NCBI GenBank assembly: GCA_900074725.1
Contig: LT598460.1
Span: 129,502 to 193,501, forward strand
Reading direction: 5' to 3'
Length of the DNA stretch: 64,000 nt
Origin: Lachancea dasiensis
Lineage: Eukaryota > Ascomycota > Saccharomycetes > Saccharomycetales > Saccharomycetaceae
Shown: piece after piece, positions 9,514-19,908 of the stretch
Layout: the number at the start of each line of letters is the position of its first letter
How positions within the stretch are numbered: the stretch's first letter is position 1
The notes under the pieces: generated by a model
What the model saw: the letters and a program-made list of their open reading frames with translations, nothing else
What the model was told of the DNA's origin: nothing
The model's database searches: none
Program-made: the position numbers and the translations under genes

Positions 9514-10677
9514 TTACAAGTCCTTCTTCAAAGTACCCATGAAAGCGTGCTTTTCAGCAGGAGTTTGGAATCTACCCTTACCGAACTTGGAGGCAGTGTC
9601 GATCCACTTCAAGGTAACTTGTTCCAAAGCCTTTCTGGAGGTGTTGGTGTACATGGACTTTCTCAAAGTAACAATTCTCTTTCTGTTACCTGGGATAGAA
9701 CCCTTGACCATGACAAAGTCGTTGTTGACAGGACCGTAGTGGACGAAACCACCCATTGGGGTGATGGTCTTCTTGGTTCTGTCGAATTCGGTGGCACCGT
9801 TGGATTCGTCGCCGCCCTTACCGACTCTGTAGACCTTGTGGTTGATAGAAGTTCTGGTGTGGAAACCGTTTTGACCGGCTCTGGCAACAGTCCACATGAC
9901 GTGGGCTGGATGCCAAGCACCGATACAGGCAACCTTTCTCAAACCTCTGTGGGTCTTTCTTGGAAGCTTCTTGGTACCCCATCTGTGGGTAACACCTTCG
10001 AAACCGTGACCCTTGGTTACGGCGCAGACATCGATCATTTCGTTTTGTTCGAAGACGGAGTCGACGGAAACGGTCTTTTCGAAGTGTTCACGGGCCCAGG
10101 CGGTCTTGTCAGCGACGGAACCACCGTTCAATTGGATTTCAGCCAAGTGGGCCTTCTTCTGGGCCAAAGGAGTCTTTCTGACTTGGGTGTGAGCCAAGAC
10201 TCTGACGACAGTGGCGTACTTGTTGATTCTGGCCAATTCTCTCTCGATGGCAGCGCCGTCTTGAGCGTACTTGGCAGAGTACTTGGTGAAGGCCTTCTTC
10301 TTGGACTTGTACCAGTTCTTGTAGAATCTTCTCTTGATCTCGTCCGACAAGTGCTCAGCCCAGACGGTGGTCAAGGATCTCAAACCTCTTGGAGTCTCGA
10401 CGTAACCCACGACACCGACGACAACCATTGGAGGAGTGTCGACCACGGTGACGGCTTCGACGATCTCACGCTTGTGGAACTTGGAGCCTGGACGGTCCAA
10501 GTCTCTGACAATGGTGGACATACCAGCCTTGTAACCCATGAAAGAGGTCAAAGCAACTGGCTTAGTCTTGTCGTCCTTTGGGAAAGATCTGACCTTACCT
10601 CTGATGGAGGCAGATCTCTTTCTGGGCAAAAAACCCAAGTGACCGTGACGTGGAGCTTCGTACTTTCTGTGAGACAT
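9514..10677 (-). CDS. RPL3: 60S ribosomal protein uL3 (Rpl3)
   Basis: Large-subunit protein whose central extension reaches the peptidyl-transferase centre. Its 387 residues equal the S. cerevisiae length. The KTHRG histidine (243, methylated by Hpm1 in S. cerevisiae) and the loop tryptophan of GAWHPAHV (255) are in place. Strong codon bias leaves a 414-codon antisense frame (9478-10722), a shadow. A TATATAAA box lies about 80 bp upstream of the ATG. Rap1-like sequences are further upstream: CCGTACA near 10852, and TACCCACAC on the minus strand near 10980. Single-exon gene, neighbour of YNG1 as in YOR063W/YOR064C. Confidence 0.97.
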   Translation of the reverse strand: MSHRKYEAPRHGHLGFLPRKRSASIRGKVRSFPKDDKTKPVALTSFMGYKAGMSTIVRDLDRPGSKFHKREIVEAVTVVDTPPMVVVGVVGYVETPRGLRSLTTVWAEHLSDEIKRRFYKNWYKSKKKAFTKYSAKYAQDGAAIERELARINKYATVVRVLAHTQVRKTPLAQKKAHLAEIQLNGGSVADKTAWAREHFEKTVSVDSVFEQNEMIDVCAVTKGHGFEGVTHRWGTKKLPRKTHRGLRKVACIGAWHPAHVMWTVARAGQNGFHTRTSINHKVYRVGKGGDESNGATEFDRTKKTITPMGGFVHYGPVNNDFVMVKGSIPGNRKRIVTLRKSMYTNTSRKALEQVTLKWIDTASKFGKGRFQTPAEKHAFMGTLKKDL

Positions 10678-12688
10678 TCTTGTAAAGTTATGTTGATGGG
10701 ATTCGAGAACGAAGAAAAGTAGAACAAGATGAAGTCCTGGAGCTCTTGGAATGCTCTTTTTATATATGCGATGAGCTAGCTAGCTTGGTGAAAAATTTTT
10801 CAGAAGATCGAAAAACTCACAAATCACAGCTGTCGAGTCAGCTGACAGATGCCGTACACAGGGATACAAAATAAAATTGTCAAAAGTGTTGGAAAACGGG
10901 TTGATCCGTTTTCTGGCAGTTGCAATCCGAAAAAAATAGCAGATACTTTTCGGATACATTGCTGGGCAAAATAGGATACCGTGTGGGTACCGCTCGATGA
11001 CATTTTCACAACTCACGCGATAGAAGTAAATAGTTGCTAGAGGTGTCTGAGGTGGGGCCAGGTATCGTGCATTGAAGGGTCAGCGCTTATGAGATAAAAT
11101 GGCTTTCAGCAAATTAGTAGTAGCATCCAAGACCTCTCTGATTTTAGATCATAGTCCTTAACAGACATGAGCTCATACTTTGGAACGTAAATATCTATGT
11201 TCCTGCCGTAATTGCGTGTCACAGCGCCTCTTTACCTTTGTAATTACTACCGCGTTCTTGTCGTGGATCCAAATTTGCTCACTGTTTTTGCGTCGAGAGC
11301 GTTGGGCCTTCCCAGCATCTGAATTTTTCACTTAGCTCTGCTGACAGTTCTCTTGCCACCCGAGCCACGACTCAACGTCCTAGCTATGCCCCGCTTGGAG
11401 TTTGTAGAATTAGAATATCAAGCGCATATATTGTAGGTTAAATCGAACTCCACTGTGTTTTCCAAATAGAGAAAAGGGTCACCTCTCTCTCTCTCTTAGC
11501 AGTTGGCTGGTGTCATATTATACAGCGGCATGAACTTTAGGAACTACAAGTCGAGATTGTTGAGGCGAATCAGTAGGCGTTGCCGAATGCTTTGCTCAAC
11601 CTAGTGATGGATACACTATCATATCAAGATCATATATCAGAAATTGAAGCTATGTCTCCATGACTATTTGGACTACTCTTCAGTAGCGCTTATTGATACT
11701 ATATTCAGGCTAGGGGAACACTCTGTGCCAGCTTCCAAAGTAGCCTATTTGGATGATCTGAGTCTGAGATAGTATACCGGGCTATGTTTGGACATCTGCC
11801 GGCTCCGCAAACCACCTTATAGAGACTTTCCCTGCTTGTCTGTCTTTAACCTCGCTGACACTTCACTTATCATCTTGTACAATAATGGCAGGAAATGCGG
11901 TTGCCATCATGCAATTCGACTTTATAAGAGAGTATGGGATGTGTGCCATGCAATTCGACGCTATAAGAGAGTATGGGATGTGTGCCATAAGACCATTCAG
12001 GAGAAAGCATACTTCCATCACAGGTAATCATTATCAAGACTTTTTACCTTAGCATTGTTGAAACTCTGCTCTATTTAGTATATGCAGCCTTGCTCGTATC
12101 AGCGACAGAACACAAAAAGATGAGAAAGAGTCTAGGCCATGACTATCGGCCAATTCGAATGAGAAACTATGCAAGCCAACCTTGGGCCATGTACGATTAT
12201 TTAACCACTTGTCAGTCGACTGGAAATTATATACAGCCGTGTATAACCCTAACCACCTTATGAAAAGGTAGTGGCGAAGAAATAACCAAATAGCTCATGC
12301 ATTTCTTAAACTTGAAGCCCCACATATCCTGCGTTTCGGGATATGCTTATCAATACACACCCAATGGAAATAAAAAACCACGACAGTGGATACAACTCTA
12401 ATATACCTGCTGAGATAGTTTGAAATACCAAGCTGGCTTTGGATTATGAAGAGCGAATTTACGTGCGATGCATTTTAGTGAAAGAGATTGTTAAAGCCGG
12501 TTGTTTTTTCGTTTTGAGAGTTCAGCCGTTTAGGTCTTCATATGCTACTAATATAATCAGTAAAAAGTTTTAAACGTTTAAAGTGTTTAGCTGAACCTAA
12601 AATCCACTAGTGCCAGCTATAAAAAGCCAGCATACATCGGTCTTAGGTTGTCGGAAGGTGTTATCCAATCAAACCCGCTTAACAAACA
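10678..12688. other. 2 kb gene-poor region between RPL3 and CKA2
   Basis: It holds the RPL3 promoter (TATATAAA at about 10758-10765), a short CT run near 11482, and a two-copy 39-bp minisatellite at 11908-11985. No credible gene was seen. The gap lies at one edge of the CKA2/Reg1-like two-gene inversion. Confidence 0.55.
11908..11985 (+). repeat. Tandem 39-bp minisatellite, 2 copies
   Basis: Two head-to-tail copies (11908-11946 and 11947-11985) differ at only two bases. They sit inside a short spurious 79-codon frame. The near identity implies a recent duplication. Confidence 0.9.
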
Positions 12689-13711
12689 ATGTCTCTTCCT
12701 CCTTCGGCGTTGAACCAGAAGAGTAACCGAGTTTACTCGGTGGCAAGAGTGTATCAGGATGCCTGTACCAATCGGCCTCAGGACTATTGGGACTACGAAC
12801 AGGGCGTCACAGTGGACTGGGGCAAAATTGAGCACTACGAAATCGTCAACAAAATCGGCAGGGGTAAGTACTCAGAGGTGTTCAGGGGCAAAAGCGTGGT
12901 GAACGACCAGTACTGCGTCATCAAAGTTTTGAAACCCGTGAAGCTCAAGAAGATCTACAGGGAACTGAAGATTCTCACGAACCTGACAGGCGGGCCCAAC
13001 GTGATTGGACTGCTTGACATTGTGCAGGACCCTGGGTCGAAGATCCCAGCACTGATTTTCGAAGAGGTGCGAAATGTGGATTTCCGCACGCTGTATCCAA
13101 AATTTACGCTGCGCGACGTGCAATTTTACTTTTCGGAGCTGCTGGTGGCACTGGACTATTGTCACTCGATGGGAATCATGCACCGGGATGTGAAGCCGCA
13201 AAACGTGATGATCGACCCTGTAGAGCGCAAACTGCGGCTCATCGATTGGGGGCTCGCGGAGTTTTATCACCCGGGCGTCGACTATAATGTGCGGGTCGCT
13301 TCGCGATACCACAAGGGTCCAGAGCTGCTAGTGAATTTAAACCAGTACGACTACTCGCTAGACCTATGGTCAGTTGGGTGCATGATAGCGGCCATCGTGC
13401 TGAAGAAGGAACCATTTTTCAAGGGCAGCACAAACCCGGATCAACTAGTAAAGATTGCACGTGTGTTGGGCACCAACGAGCTGCTAGCGTACCTACGCAA
13501 ATACGGGCTCAAGCTGCCTCACGAGTACGACAATATCATGAAGGATTTCCCTCGCAAGGACTGGTCGGAATTTGTATCGCACGACACGCCCATGGCCTCA
13601 GCTGAAGTGATGGATTTGATCGACAAGCTGTTGAGATACGACCATCAGGAAAGACTTACTGCGAAAGAGACGCTGGAGCATGGATTTTTTAAAGCTGATT
13701 ATAAGAAATAA
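12689..13711 (+). CDS. CKA2: Casein kinase 2 alpha' catalytic subunit
   Basis: Acidophilic, constitutively active Ser/Thr kinase subunit. The 340-residue protein opens with the Cka2-type [17 protein letters not shown]. The glycine loop GRGKYSEVF is at 57-65, the ATP-binding Lys in VIKV at about 79, and the basic K-rich substrate cluster KPVKLKKI just after it. HRDVKPQN is at 165-172. DWG at 186-188 replaces the usual DFG, as is typical of CK2. Length matches S. cerevisiae Cka2 (339). Its strand is opposite to that expected from YOR061W relative to RPL3 and SLD7: together with the next gene it forms an inverted pair. Confidence 0.96.
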   Translation: MSLPPSALNQKSNRVYSVARVYQDACTNRPQDYWDYEQGVTVDWGKIEHYEIVNKIGRGKYSEVFRGKSVVNDQYCVIKVLKPVKLKKIYRELKILTNLTGGPNVIGLLDIVQDPGSKIPALIFEEVRNVDFRTLYPKFTLRDVQFYFSELLVALDYCHSMGIMHRDVKPQNVMIDPVERKLRLIDWGLAEFYHPGVDYNVRVASRYHKGPELLVNLNQYDYSLDLWSVGCMIAAIVLKKEPFFKGSTNPDQLVKIARVLGTNELLAYLRKYGLKLPHEYDNIMKDFPRKDWSEFVSHDTPMASAEVMDLIDKLLRYDHQERLTAKETLEHGFFKADYKK

Positions 13712-14199
13712 GAGTGGATAGAGTGGGCCACTACAGATAGACTAACAAATAAGATGGCTGCCGTTCATCGAGTTGATGCGAAACAGGGGAGCGGCGAGTG
13801 AGATCTTAGCTGTAATGTATAATTATTCTAAAGTTGGAAATACACACGTTAGAAATGTTTGGGAGTAAACTTCATATGACAGAAGCAGCAAATAGTTTCC
13901 ATGCTTTGGGTCAAGGTAGCGAGGGGGCTCTTTGTAACAAGTGTCACGACGCCATGTAAAAGGTATTTTCAATCGTCGAGGTCAAAAAGTTAGCATTCTA
14001 TGCGGGCACATTCGAGCATTAACTTTATCGAGGTTGGCAATTGTCCTATTGGGAGTGCCATTCTTTGGGGTTCGTCAATTTGATTGTTAAACGGCCACGA
14101 GCTATCATAAAGTATCACTTTGTACATTAATGGCATCACACTGCATTTCCACGCACATTTGGGACGCCATACGATAATCTGCGTTAACACCTTCTGAGA
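13712..14199. other. Convergent gap after CKA2
   Basis: About 490 bp between the converging 3' ends of CKA2 and the Reg1-like gene. Only AT-rich 3'-flank sequence and a spurious 66-codon frame were seen. Confidence 0.5.
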
Positions 14200-15036
14200 T
14201 CACATAACATCTAAAAGAAACTCGTCATCACTGTCCCAGTCTTCAGCGGAGTGCTGTATGTGGTGGTATTCGGGCTCCAGGTCCGAATTATCGTCCTCTG
14301 GAAAGCTCATGTAAGTGTCATTAATGCGGATTTTGCGCTCGTAAAGTGATCCGTAAACGTCTATGTCTCTTCGCAGTACCTCGCTGTCGAATCGCAAGGG
14401 TCTTCTGCGGCCGTAACGTTTGTGCGAGTTGCGTCTCAGACACGTTTTGTTCGGAACATCGTCGAAGATGGAAGAGTCGCGGGACTCTAAAGACGACGAA
14501 AGACACGCTGCTGCTAAATCGTCCACGTCTGAATGGTCTTCTCCGAGCCATGATGCAATATTGTTTTGTCGTTTCGTCGTGGTGGAATATAGACCACACA
14601 GCGCAGCCTCCCGGTGACCTCCTTCCACGCCCGGTCCGTCTGTGCTGTCCCCGACACACAGCGCGGGCCCATAGAGCACAGTGAAATCTAGCTCTTTGTG
14701 CCAGTTGATTCTCCTTGGATCCAATTTTTTTTCTTGCAAACGGTAGTGTGCGATTGACCAGCGGCGCCACAAGCAGTGGTGTAACCTTTTCACGTACATT
14801 TGGTAGTCAGAATCGTTCTCCGCGGAGCACGAAGGAAGCCGCAGTAGCTTATGCTTCCCCATGTGCAACAGAACGTTCCACGTCTGTGGCATCGCCATTG
14901 GATGTTCGTGGGAAAAGTCAAAGTGGTAGTAATCAATTGCGGGCCGTTCCAGGTCCGCTACGTTCTGCAGCAGCATCATATTTTGGTGTATCAAAACGCA
15001 ATCGTCGATACTTTTGAGTTGACTGCCTGCTATCAT
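14200..15036 (-). CDS. Reg1-like protein of the YOR062C/YKR075C family
   Basis: Related to the Reg1/Reg2 regulatory subunits of protein phosphatase 1 that act in glucose repression; the function of the YOR062C/YKR075C branch is unknown. The 278-residue protein carries the family core at about 88-126: C-WRRW followed by RINWHKELDFTVLYGP. Reg1 has a comparable W.RW...INW.KE.D..WLYGP region. RPLRF at 212-216 is a loose match to the PP1-docking RVxF motif. The C-terminus is acidic (DWDSDDEF). Upstream, a Mig1-like GTGGGG with AT-rich flank (15315-15320) and one CGGANNA (15389-15395) fit the glucose/Rgt1 control reported for YKR075C. Family placement is fairly sure; PP1 binding is inference. Confidence 0.8.
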   Translation of the reverse strand: MIAGSQLKSIDDCVLIHQNMMLLQNVADLERPAIDYYHFDFSHEHPMAMPQTWNVLLHMGKHKLLRLPSCSAENDSDYQMYVKRLHHCLWRRWSIAHYRLQEKKLDPRRINWHKELDFTVLYGPALCVGDSTDGPGVEGGHREAALCGLYSTTTKRQNNIASWLGEDHSDVDDLAAACLSSSLESRDSSIFDDVPNKTCLRRNSHKRYGRRRPLRFDSEVLRRDIDVYGSLYERKIRINDTYMSFPEDDNSDLEPEYHHIQHSAEDWDSDDEFLLDVM

Positions 15037-15602
15037 GCGTAGTGGTACTCAGCTATCCAGGGCTGCGTTTATTCAGCGATACAGTTATCTAACTTGTCAG
15101 TTCTCTTGTTCTCTAGCTCTCTAGTACTCTGCTCTCTAATATTCAGAACCCAGTACTCAAGCTCAACCTTCCAAAGACCATAACCGTTTTTATTAACCAC
15201 CTCATCGCCTCTTATTTCTCATAATATAGCATACTTGGCCCATCGCACCCATGATTTGTCACTTCGCCGACCTCCCGCTATTTCTCAGCCAGTCGACCTC
15301 GAAGAGAAATCATTGTGGGGTGCTTTAATCAAAGCGCGGCCTTATAATAGCGCTGGGATAAAACTCACGAGAGACATGGAAAACAAACCGGAAGAGACGA
15401 GTGATCAGACCGTTTGTTTGAGAACATCAGGCAAATGGCAGTTGAAACAAAGAAGGTAGATATTAGGTGGTGGAGGTGGCACTGAAGGGGTCAATTTCCG
15501 TTGTCTGTGGGGAAAGCATGGGAGTTAGGTATCATGTCTGACGAGTGTGTCGCGGGAACTGTAAGTGTAGCGGGAAGAACAGAGGCAGTGTGAGAGCATT
15601 TG

Positions 15603-15719
15603 TTAGAGCTACCGACTGGCAGTGGTGTGGTACTTTTGAATAGCGCCGAGCTGCTTGATGTTAGAACTACAGAGTGGTAGTGATCTGGTACTGGTTGAAT
15701 AGCATCGAGTTGCACAATG
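15603..15719 (+). repeat. Diverged tandem direct repeat, about 58 bp x 2
   Basis: Copies at 15603-15660 and 15661-15719 align along their whole length with one gap and about 17 differences. Shared blocks include ctggta/gtggta, ttgaatagc and cgag.tgc. The ATG of the hypothetical gene at 15717 lies at the end of copy 2. Confidence 0.7.
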
Positions 15720-16361
15720 GCAACCTTGAATCGTGCTGTCAGTATAGTACAAAGTGATAACAGCGAGGCTGGCAAAACGAAAGTGCACAGGTTGGATGGC
15801 CAATCGATGGGATTCAGAGGAACGGTGATTACACAAAAAGGCCCCGGCCCGCCATTTCAGTTGTCCAAAAGCCCAACACTTCATCTGTTGGGGGCAATGG
15901 CTAAATTGACCAGCTCTGACCAGTCATTCCCGTCAAAATTTTGTATTAATCCCGGCTACATGTCCCAGGTATGGACCAGATTTATAGCCCAAATAATCAC
16001 GGAGCGAAAAAAAGTTCCAGATTTAGCATCAACTACTCAGAATACTATTTACGATGTCAATTACCAAAGTGAACGAACAATCGAGCAAGTTATTCGCTGT
16101 CGACGCTGGCTCTCTCCAGTAGTTCACATGTTTTATTTGGCTCACCTTTTTGTCTTCTTTCCGGATACGCATCTACGAATGCCCATCTCGAGGCCCACCA
16201 ACGTAAGTTACCCAAGGCTAACTGCAAAGCGATGCATCGAGATAACCAAGTGGTACAGAAAAAAAAAAGGGCTCCCTCTCGACTCTTGGCTCCCAGCTAT
16301 TGATGTTTTTTGGAAGTTCGATCAGCAATCAGTTCATGTCAAAGCGTTCGCGTTTTCATGA
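15717..16361 (+). CDS. Hypothetical protein, 214 residues, doubtful
   Basis: ATG-initiated open frame of 214 residues with no family I recognise. It is basic and rich in Arg, Lys, Ser and Thr. A tryptophan/tyrosine-containing stretch (about residues 118-150: RCRRWLSP, HMFYLAHLFVFF) could be weakly membrane-associated. A second basic region, ITKWYRKKKG, lies near the C-terminus. No S. cerevisiae gene is expected between the Reg1-like gene and SLD7. Length alone makes it worth listing, but codon use does not stand out and the start sits in a repeat. It could be a chance frame or a lineage-specific gene. Confidence 0.25.
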   Translation: MATLNRAVSIVQSDNSEAGKTKVHRLDGQSMGFRGTVITQKGPGPPFQLSKSPTLHLLGAMAKLTSSDQSFPSKFCINPGYMSQVWTRFIAQIITERKKVPDLASTTQNTIYDVNYQSERTIEQVIRCRRWLSPVVHMFYLAHLFVFFPDTHLRMPISRPTNVSYPRLTAKRCIEITKWYRKKKGLPLDSWLPAIDVFWKFDQQSVHVKAFAFS

Positions 16362-16739
16362 CTGACTTATGTCTCCTCGAAAGTCTGCCTCTCAAGAGCC
16401 TAAAGCACTACAACCAGGCTGAAAAAAACTCTGGTGAGCACCGGTACTTTCGGCATCCTATCACGCCGTTGGGAAGCCCAGTCGCCCAACAGTCTTGCGT
16501 TTTCGAACACCCAATAGCTTCGCGACGCTGACACTCACTTTCTACTCCTTTATCTACTCCTTCATCTACTCGTTTATCGACCCAGAGATATGTGTCTCGT
16601 CATTACACACGTATAATCACAAAAGCACTCTCACTCTTTCAATTTATGTAGGCTCTCTCGAGAAGTAGTTGCATGCCAGCACTGGCGGAACCGATTTTGA
16701 CAGTTAACACAAGCCGATGAGCTTGATTTAGGAGAATAT

Positions 16740-17468
16740 ATGCCAGTAGAACACGGTTTGAAGCTTGATGTTGGAGATGGAAAGGTTTTCTTAGAGCTCT
16801 ACCTGGAGCGTTTAGACGCCGATGCGGAAGGAGCTGGTATGCAATCAAAAGGATTGGCCCGCAATGCGCGCGTGATGAGCTACATCGACCGGCGAAAGTT
16901 GCCATTGTGGGTGCGGAGAGAAGAATGCTATGCTTGTGGGAGCGAAAGCACGACAACAGCGGCTTATTTCAGGTCGAAATTAATGAAACAACGACACGTC
17001 TACCGGGGCATTGTAGCCACCCAGGGCTCTGGGTTCTGTATGTTTTTTGCTCAACAGACGCAGGATGGTGGGGTGTACCAGATTCGGTGTGTCGTGCTTG
17101 ATTTCACCCTCAAACAGCAGCTGGATCGCGGGCTTTGGCAGGCTCCAAAGCGCACGACCCCGCTCGAGCTGTTGGTTGCCCGCAGACGTGATTCGCTGCT
17201 CCGAAACCGCTCCAGGGTGTCTACACATGCGCAGATTGCTGATTTCCGCCGCCAGTTTTCCAAGACGTGCGCGAGTTGTGTTTTGAGCGGGCTCCGATTG
17301 CGTGGGATCCCCGAAACACATCCAGAATTTCAAGCGCTGTTTAAAACCACTCTCGCCACGGTTGAATTTGCCCACAGACACGACATGAGTGCGCCCCGCG
17401 AGCCGCTTGGATTCGAAACCGTTCAGGAATCGGTGGAAACAGTGCTGAAGCTGTTTACCAGCTCGTGA
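16740..17468 (+). CDS. SLD7: Sld7, replication-initiation factor partnering Sld3
   Basis: Sld7 binds Sld3 and helps recruit Cdc45 to origins at the start of S phase. The family diverges fast, but the 242-residue product has two clear anchors. The first is an N-terminal block, YIDRRKLPLWVRR followed by AYFRSKL (about 55-83). The second is the C-terminal dimerisation region: SGLRLRGIP, ATVEFAHR and a final ETVQESVETVLKLFT close to the same ending in S. cerevisiae Sld7 (257 aa). It lies upstream of LPL1 on the same strand, as YOR060C and YOR059C do. Confidence 0.88.
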   Translation: MPVEHGLKLDVGDGKVFLELYLERLDADAEGAGMQSKGLARNARVMSYIDRRKLPLWVRREECYACGSESTTTAAYFRSKLMKQRHVYRGIVATQGSGFCMFFAQQTQDGGVYQIRCVVLDFTLKQQLDRGLWQAPKRTTPLELLVARRRDSLLRNRSRVSTHAQIADFRRQFSKTCASCVLSGLRLRGIPETHPEFQALFKTTLATVEFAHRHDMSAPREPLGFETVQESVETVLKLFTSS

Positions 17469-17797
17469 CACGTGACCGTGTAGCTGCGTTCATGGTGATG
17501 ACATTGGGCTATTTTTTACCCAGCACTCCACAGGCTGATGGATGACTGATGACGGACAGTGAACGCGAGTCGCAGATCACAGCTTATAGGCCAAGAACCA
17601 TTCATTGGCTAGGTGCTTATCAGGACTGACTAGCTAGAGACATTTGGAATCACACTTAGGTCATTGGGCGGAGTCGCAGTTTGTACTCCCTTGCACACGG
17701 TATTGTAACAACTTTCTAACTGCATATTGTTGGGTCAGCCGTCTCGTTTATCCAGTCTCACAGCGCTCATTTCAACGCTTCTTGTTGCAGTTTCCAG
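17469..17797. other. SLD7-LPL1 gap
   Basis: About 330 bp of 3' flank and LPL1 promoter. It includes CACGTGACC just after the SLD7 stop, an E-box-like CACGTG. No gene was seen. Confidence 0.5.
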
Positions 17798-19120
17798 ATG
17801 GCCAAACACTTATTCGTGCTAGTGCATGGCCTATGGGGCAACTACAAGCACATGAACGCAATCAGAGATGTATTTCGCCAGGAGCTTCACGATCAGGAAA
17901 ATATGGTGTTTTTTTCGCCGCGGCAGAGTGGCTATTTCAAGACCTTTGATGGGATAGAAATCATGGGTTACCGGACGCTGCTGGAAATTTGCCAGTTTAT
18001 CGACACCTTCCCTAAAAATGAAATCACCAAGATTAGCTTTGTCGGGTACTCCATGGGTGGCCTTATTGCAAGGTTCATTATAGGAAAGATGTTTACGGAG
18101 TGTCACGAGCTGTTCCAAAATATCGAACCGCAGCTCTTCGTCACTTTTGCCACGCCACACCTTGGCGTGCACTTTTTCCTGAGACAGCATCGTTCGGGTC
18201 ACCATAGGGCTATATCGCGGCTTCTGTCTACATTGGGCACCACGGTCCTCGGAAGGACCGGCCGACAACTCTTTATCCAGGACAATCTACCTGAACAATC
18301 CATTCTGGTGAAACTAAGCAAGGGTGAGTATCTGGAGGGTTTGGGCCGCTTCAAACACCGCATATGCATAGCCAATGTGAAAAACGACCGGACGGTTGCC
18401 TTTTACACCTCATTCATTACAGACTGCGATCCCTTCTTGGAGACCGAGAACCAGATCAACTACCACTTCGAACGCAACCTGCCCGGTGAAAAGCTGTGCA
18501 TGGTCCCTCGCGTCATAGACATGAACAAGCTAGACCCCACTTCAATGAGGCAACCGCCTGAAGGTCAGCAATTCGCACGCTGGGCCTTTATATTTGTGAT
18601 TTGTTGCATACTGACGTTTGTTTTACCATTGATTTTCGTGGCCAACGTCCTGGGAACGTGCTATTCCTACCTAGCCACTGTCCACTACCAAAATCTTTTG
18701 CATCAAGGGGAGGGCCGCAGCTTACTCCGTCGTAAACTGGGCCTTGGAGATAAGATTGCAGACACTTTGCGGGATACGGTCGGCGTTATAGCGAGCGAGC
18801 ACGAAGACAACTTTGGAGCTGACAACGGACAGACTATAGTCAAAGCAAACATTACATGGGAAGATTTCATCACCAAATATACCAACAAATGGAATTCGGA
18901 GACTAAGCCCAAGTTTAGCGCGTTGAACTTCGACGACCAACGCAGAGGCATTTTGTCCAACTTGAATAATTTGACGTGGATTCGGATACCGCTTTACATA
19001 AAATCTTTGAATGCGCACGATGGGATCGTAGCAAGAAAAGGAGTTAAGGGAGCTAGCCCTTATAGCGTATCCGGGCTTCAGTTCATCGCTCAACTGGTAG
19101 ATTTTCTCATCTCACATTAA
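17798..19120 (+). CDS. LPL1: Lpl1-type phospholipase/lipase with membrane segment
   Basis: In S. cerevisiae (YOR059C) this is a lipid-droplet phospholipase of the alpha/beta-hydrolase fold with broad glycerophospholipid activity. The 440-residue protein starts MAKHLFVLVHGLWGN, giving the oxyanion-hole HGLWGN at once. The nucleophile elbow is GYSMGG with Ser85. TFATPHLGVHF follows at about 117-126, typical of the DUF676 lipase group. VKNDRTVAFYTS (about 194-205) carries a likely acid residue. A hydrophobic stretch at about 262-285 is a probable membrane anchor. Near the end, NAHDGIVARKG supplies a candidate catalytic His. Length matches S. cerevisiae (450). Confidence 0.93.
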   Translation: MAKHLFVLVHGLWGNYKHMNAIRDVFRQELHDQENMVFFSPRQSGYFKTFDGIEIMGYRTLLEICQFIDTFPKNEITKISFVGYSMGGLIARFIIGKMFTECHELFQNIEPQLFVTFATPHLGVHFFLRQHRSGHHRAISRLLSTLGTTVLGRTGRQLFIQDNLPEQSILVKLSKGEYLEGLGRFKHRICIANVKNDRTVAFYTSFITDCDPFLETENQINYHFERNLPGEKLCMVPRVIDMNKLDPTSMRQPPEGQQFARWAFIFVICCILTFVLPLIFVANVLGTCYSYLATVHYQNLLHQGEGRSLLRRKLGLGDKIADTLRDTVGVIASEHEDNFGADNGQTIVKANITWEDFITKYTNKWNSETKPKFSALNFDDQRRGILSNLNNLTWIRIPLYIKSLNAHDGIVARKGVKGASPYSVSGLQFIAQLVDFLISH

Positions 19121-19410
19121 CGGAAAAAAGGCATAAAGTAAAAGTTGGGGACGATGTCCCAGTTACAAAAGGTTTTGATTTATTACACTTGGGAGAAAGA
19201 CTAATCGGTCTTCTCTCTCAAAGAAAAACGGAAAGTAAAAAAGTTTGTTATAGCTTCTATCTACAGGGATGGTGAGCGATTGTCGCTGTGCCACTGGATC
19301 TTTATGTTGCTCTATAGGTAGTAAAAATTATTGGTTTGTTGCATCTTTCTTTTCAAGCAGACAAAAAGACTGAAAGCTCTTGATCAATGACTAGGGGGAT
19401 TCCTAACTGT

Positions 19411-19908
19411 TTACAGCCACTTCTCCTCAGGGTTGGCTTTGAAATCCAGATAGGCTTGCCTGTTGAAAAGTGAGATTTCCGTTTCGTTGCCAACGTCGTA
19501 ATCAACCAATTTCTTATCCATATTCTCAAAAACCCAGTCATCATGATCGAAATTTATCACCAAGTTCACGGTCTTGGAACCGTGAGCATGTGTGTACACC
19601 TTCAACGTATCGTAGTCCACGTTGCGAAACGCTCTGAACCCGCCTGTGGATTTGATATGAGCGACGGAGTCTTCCATGAGGTCTCTCGCACTTTTTTCAA
19701 GTAGGTTATAGTCGTTGAACACAATATTCTTGACATTTCTGTATGGGAACGATTTTATCACCCTTACCGTGATTGTAGCGTTGGTCACTCAAGCGGAATG
19801 TTAGTTAAATGATCGTATATGATACTCTAGGAAAAGTGGTAAAAACATACAGGGCTTAACTGAGCTTGTCAGAGGCTCATCTACGTCAAAGTCAATTGCA
19901 GTAGTCAT
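19411..19908 (-). CDS. AIM29: Aim29, UPF0538/C2orf76-family protein, one intron
   Basis: Small conserved protein of unknown biochemical role; S. cerevisiae AIM29 (YKR074W) was named from a mitochondrial-inheritance screen. The exon-2 frame has the UPF0538 core: ITVRVIKSFPYRN, FRNVDYDTLKVY, HAHGSKTVNLVI, then ETEISLFNRQAYLDF.ANPEEKW at the C-terminus. That frame lacks an ATG at its head, opening with GTG. Splicing to an upstream exon (19908-19851, 19 codons plus 1 nt) gives a 144-residue protein beginning MTTAIDFDVDEPL. The position between SLD7/LPL1 and ASE1 is where the interleaved chromosome XI gene is expected. Function is unknown; family identity is sure. Confidence 0.88.
19788..19850 (-). 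other. AIM29 intron (63 nt) with unusual GAG 3' splice site
   Basis: 5' site GTATGT (19850-19845), branch-like AACTAAC (19806-19800), 3' site GAG (19790-19788) 12 nt after the branch motif. Phase 1: T joins TG to give Leu. The only AG between branch and coding start is this one. Confidence 0.75.

Larger units (their letters stand above)
15037..16739. other. 1.7 kb region between the Reg1-like gene and SLD7
   Basis: It contains the Reg1-like promoter, a degenerate 58-bp direct repeat (15603-15719) and one 214-codon ATG-initiated frame (listed separately). It is the second flank of the inverted CKA2/Reg1-like segment. Confidence 0.5.

Noticed and set aside
9478-10722. 414-codon frame antisense to RPL3
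   Set aside because: Exact shadow of the highly codon-biased RPL3 gene; composition rich in Ser, Leu, Val and Gly with no domain.
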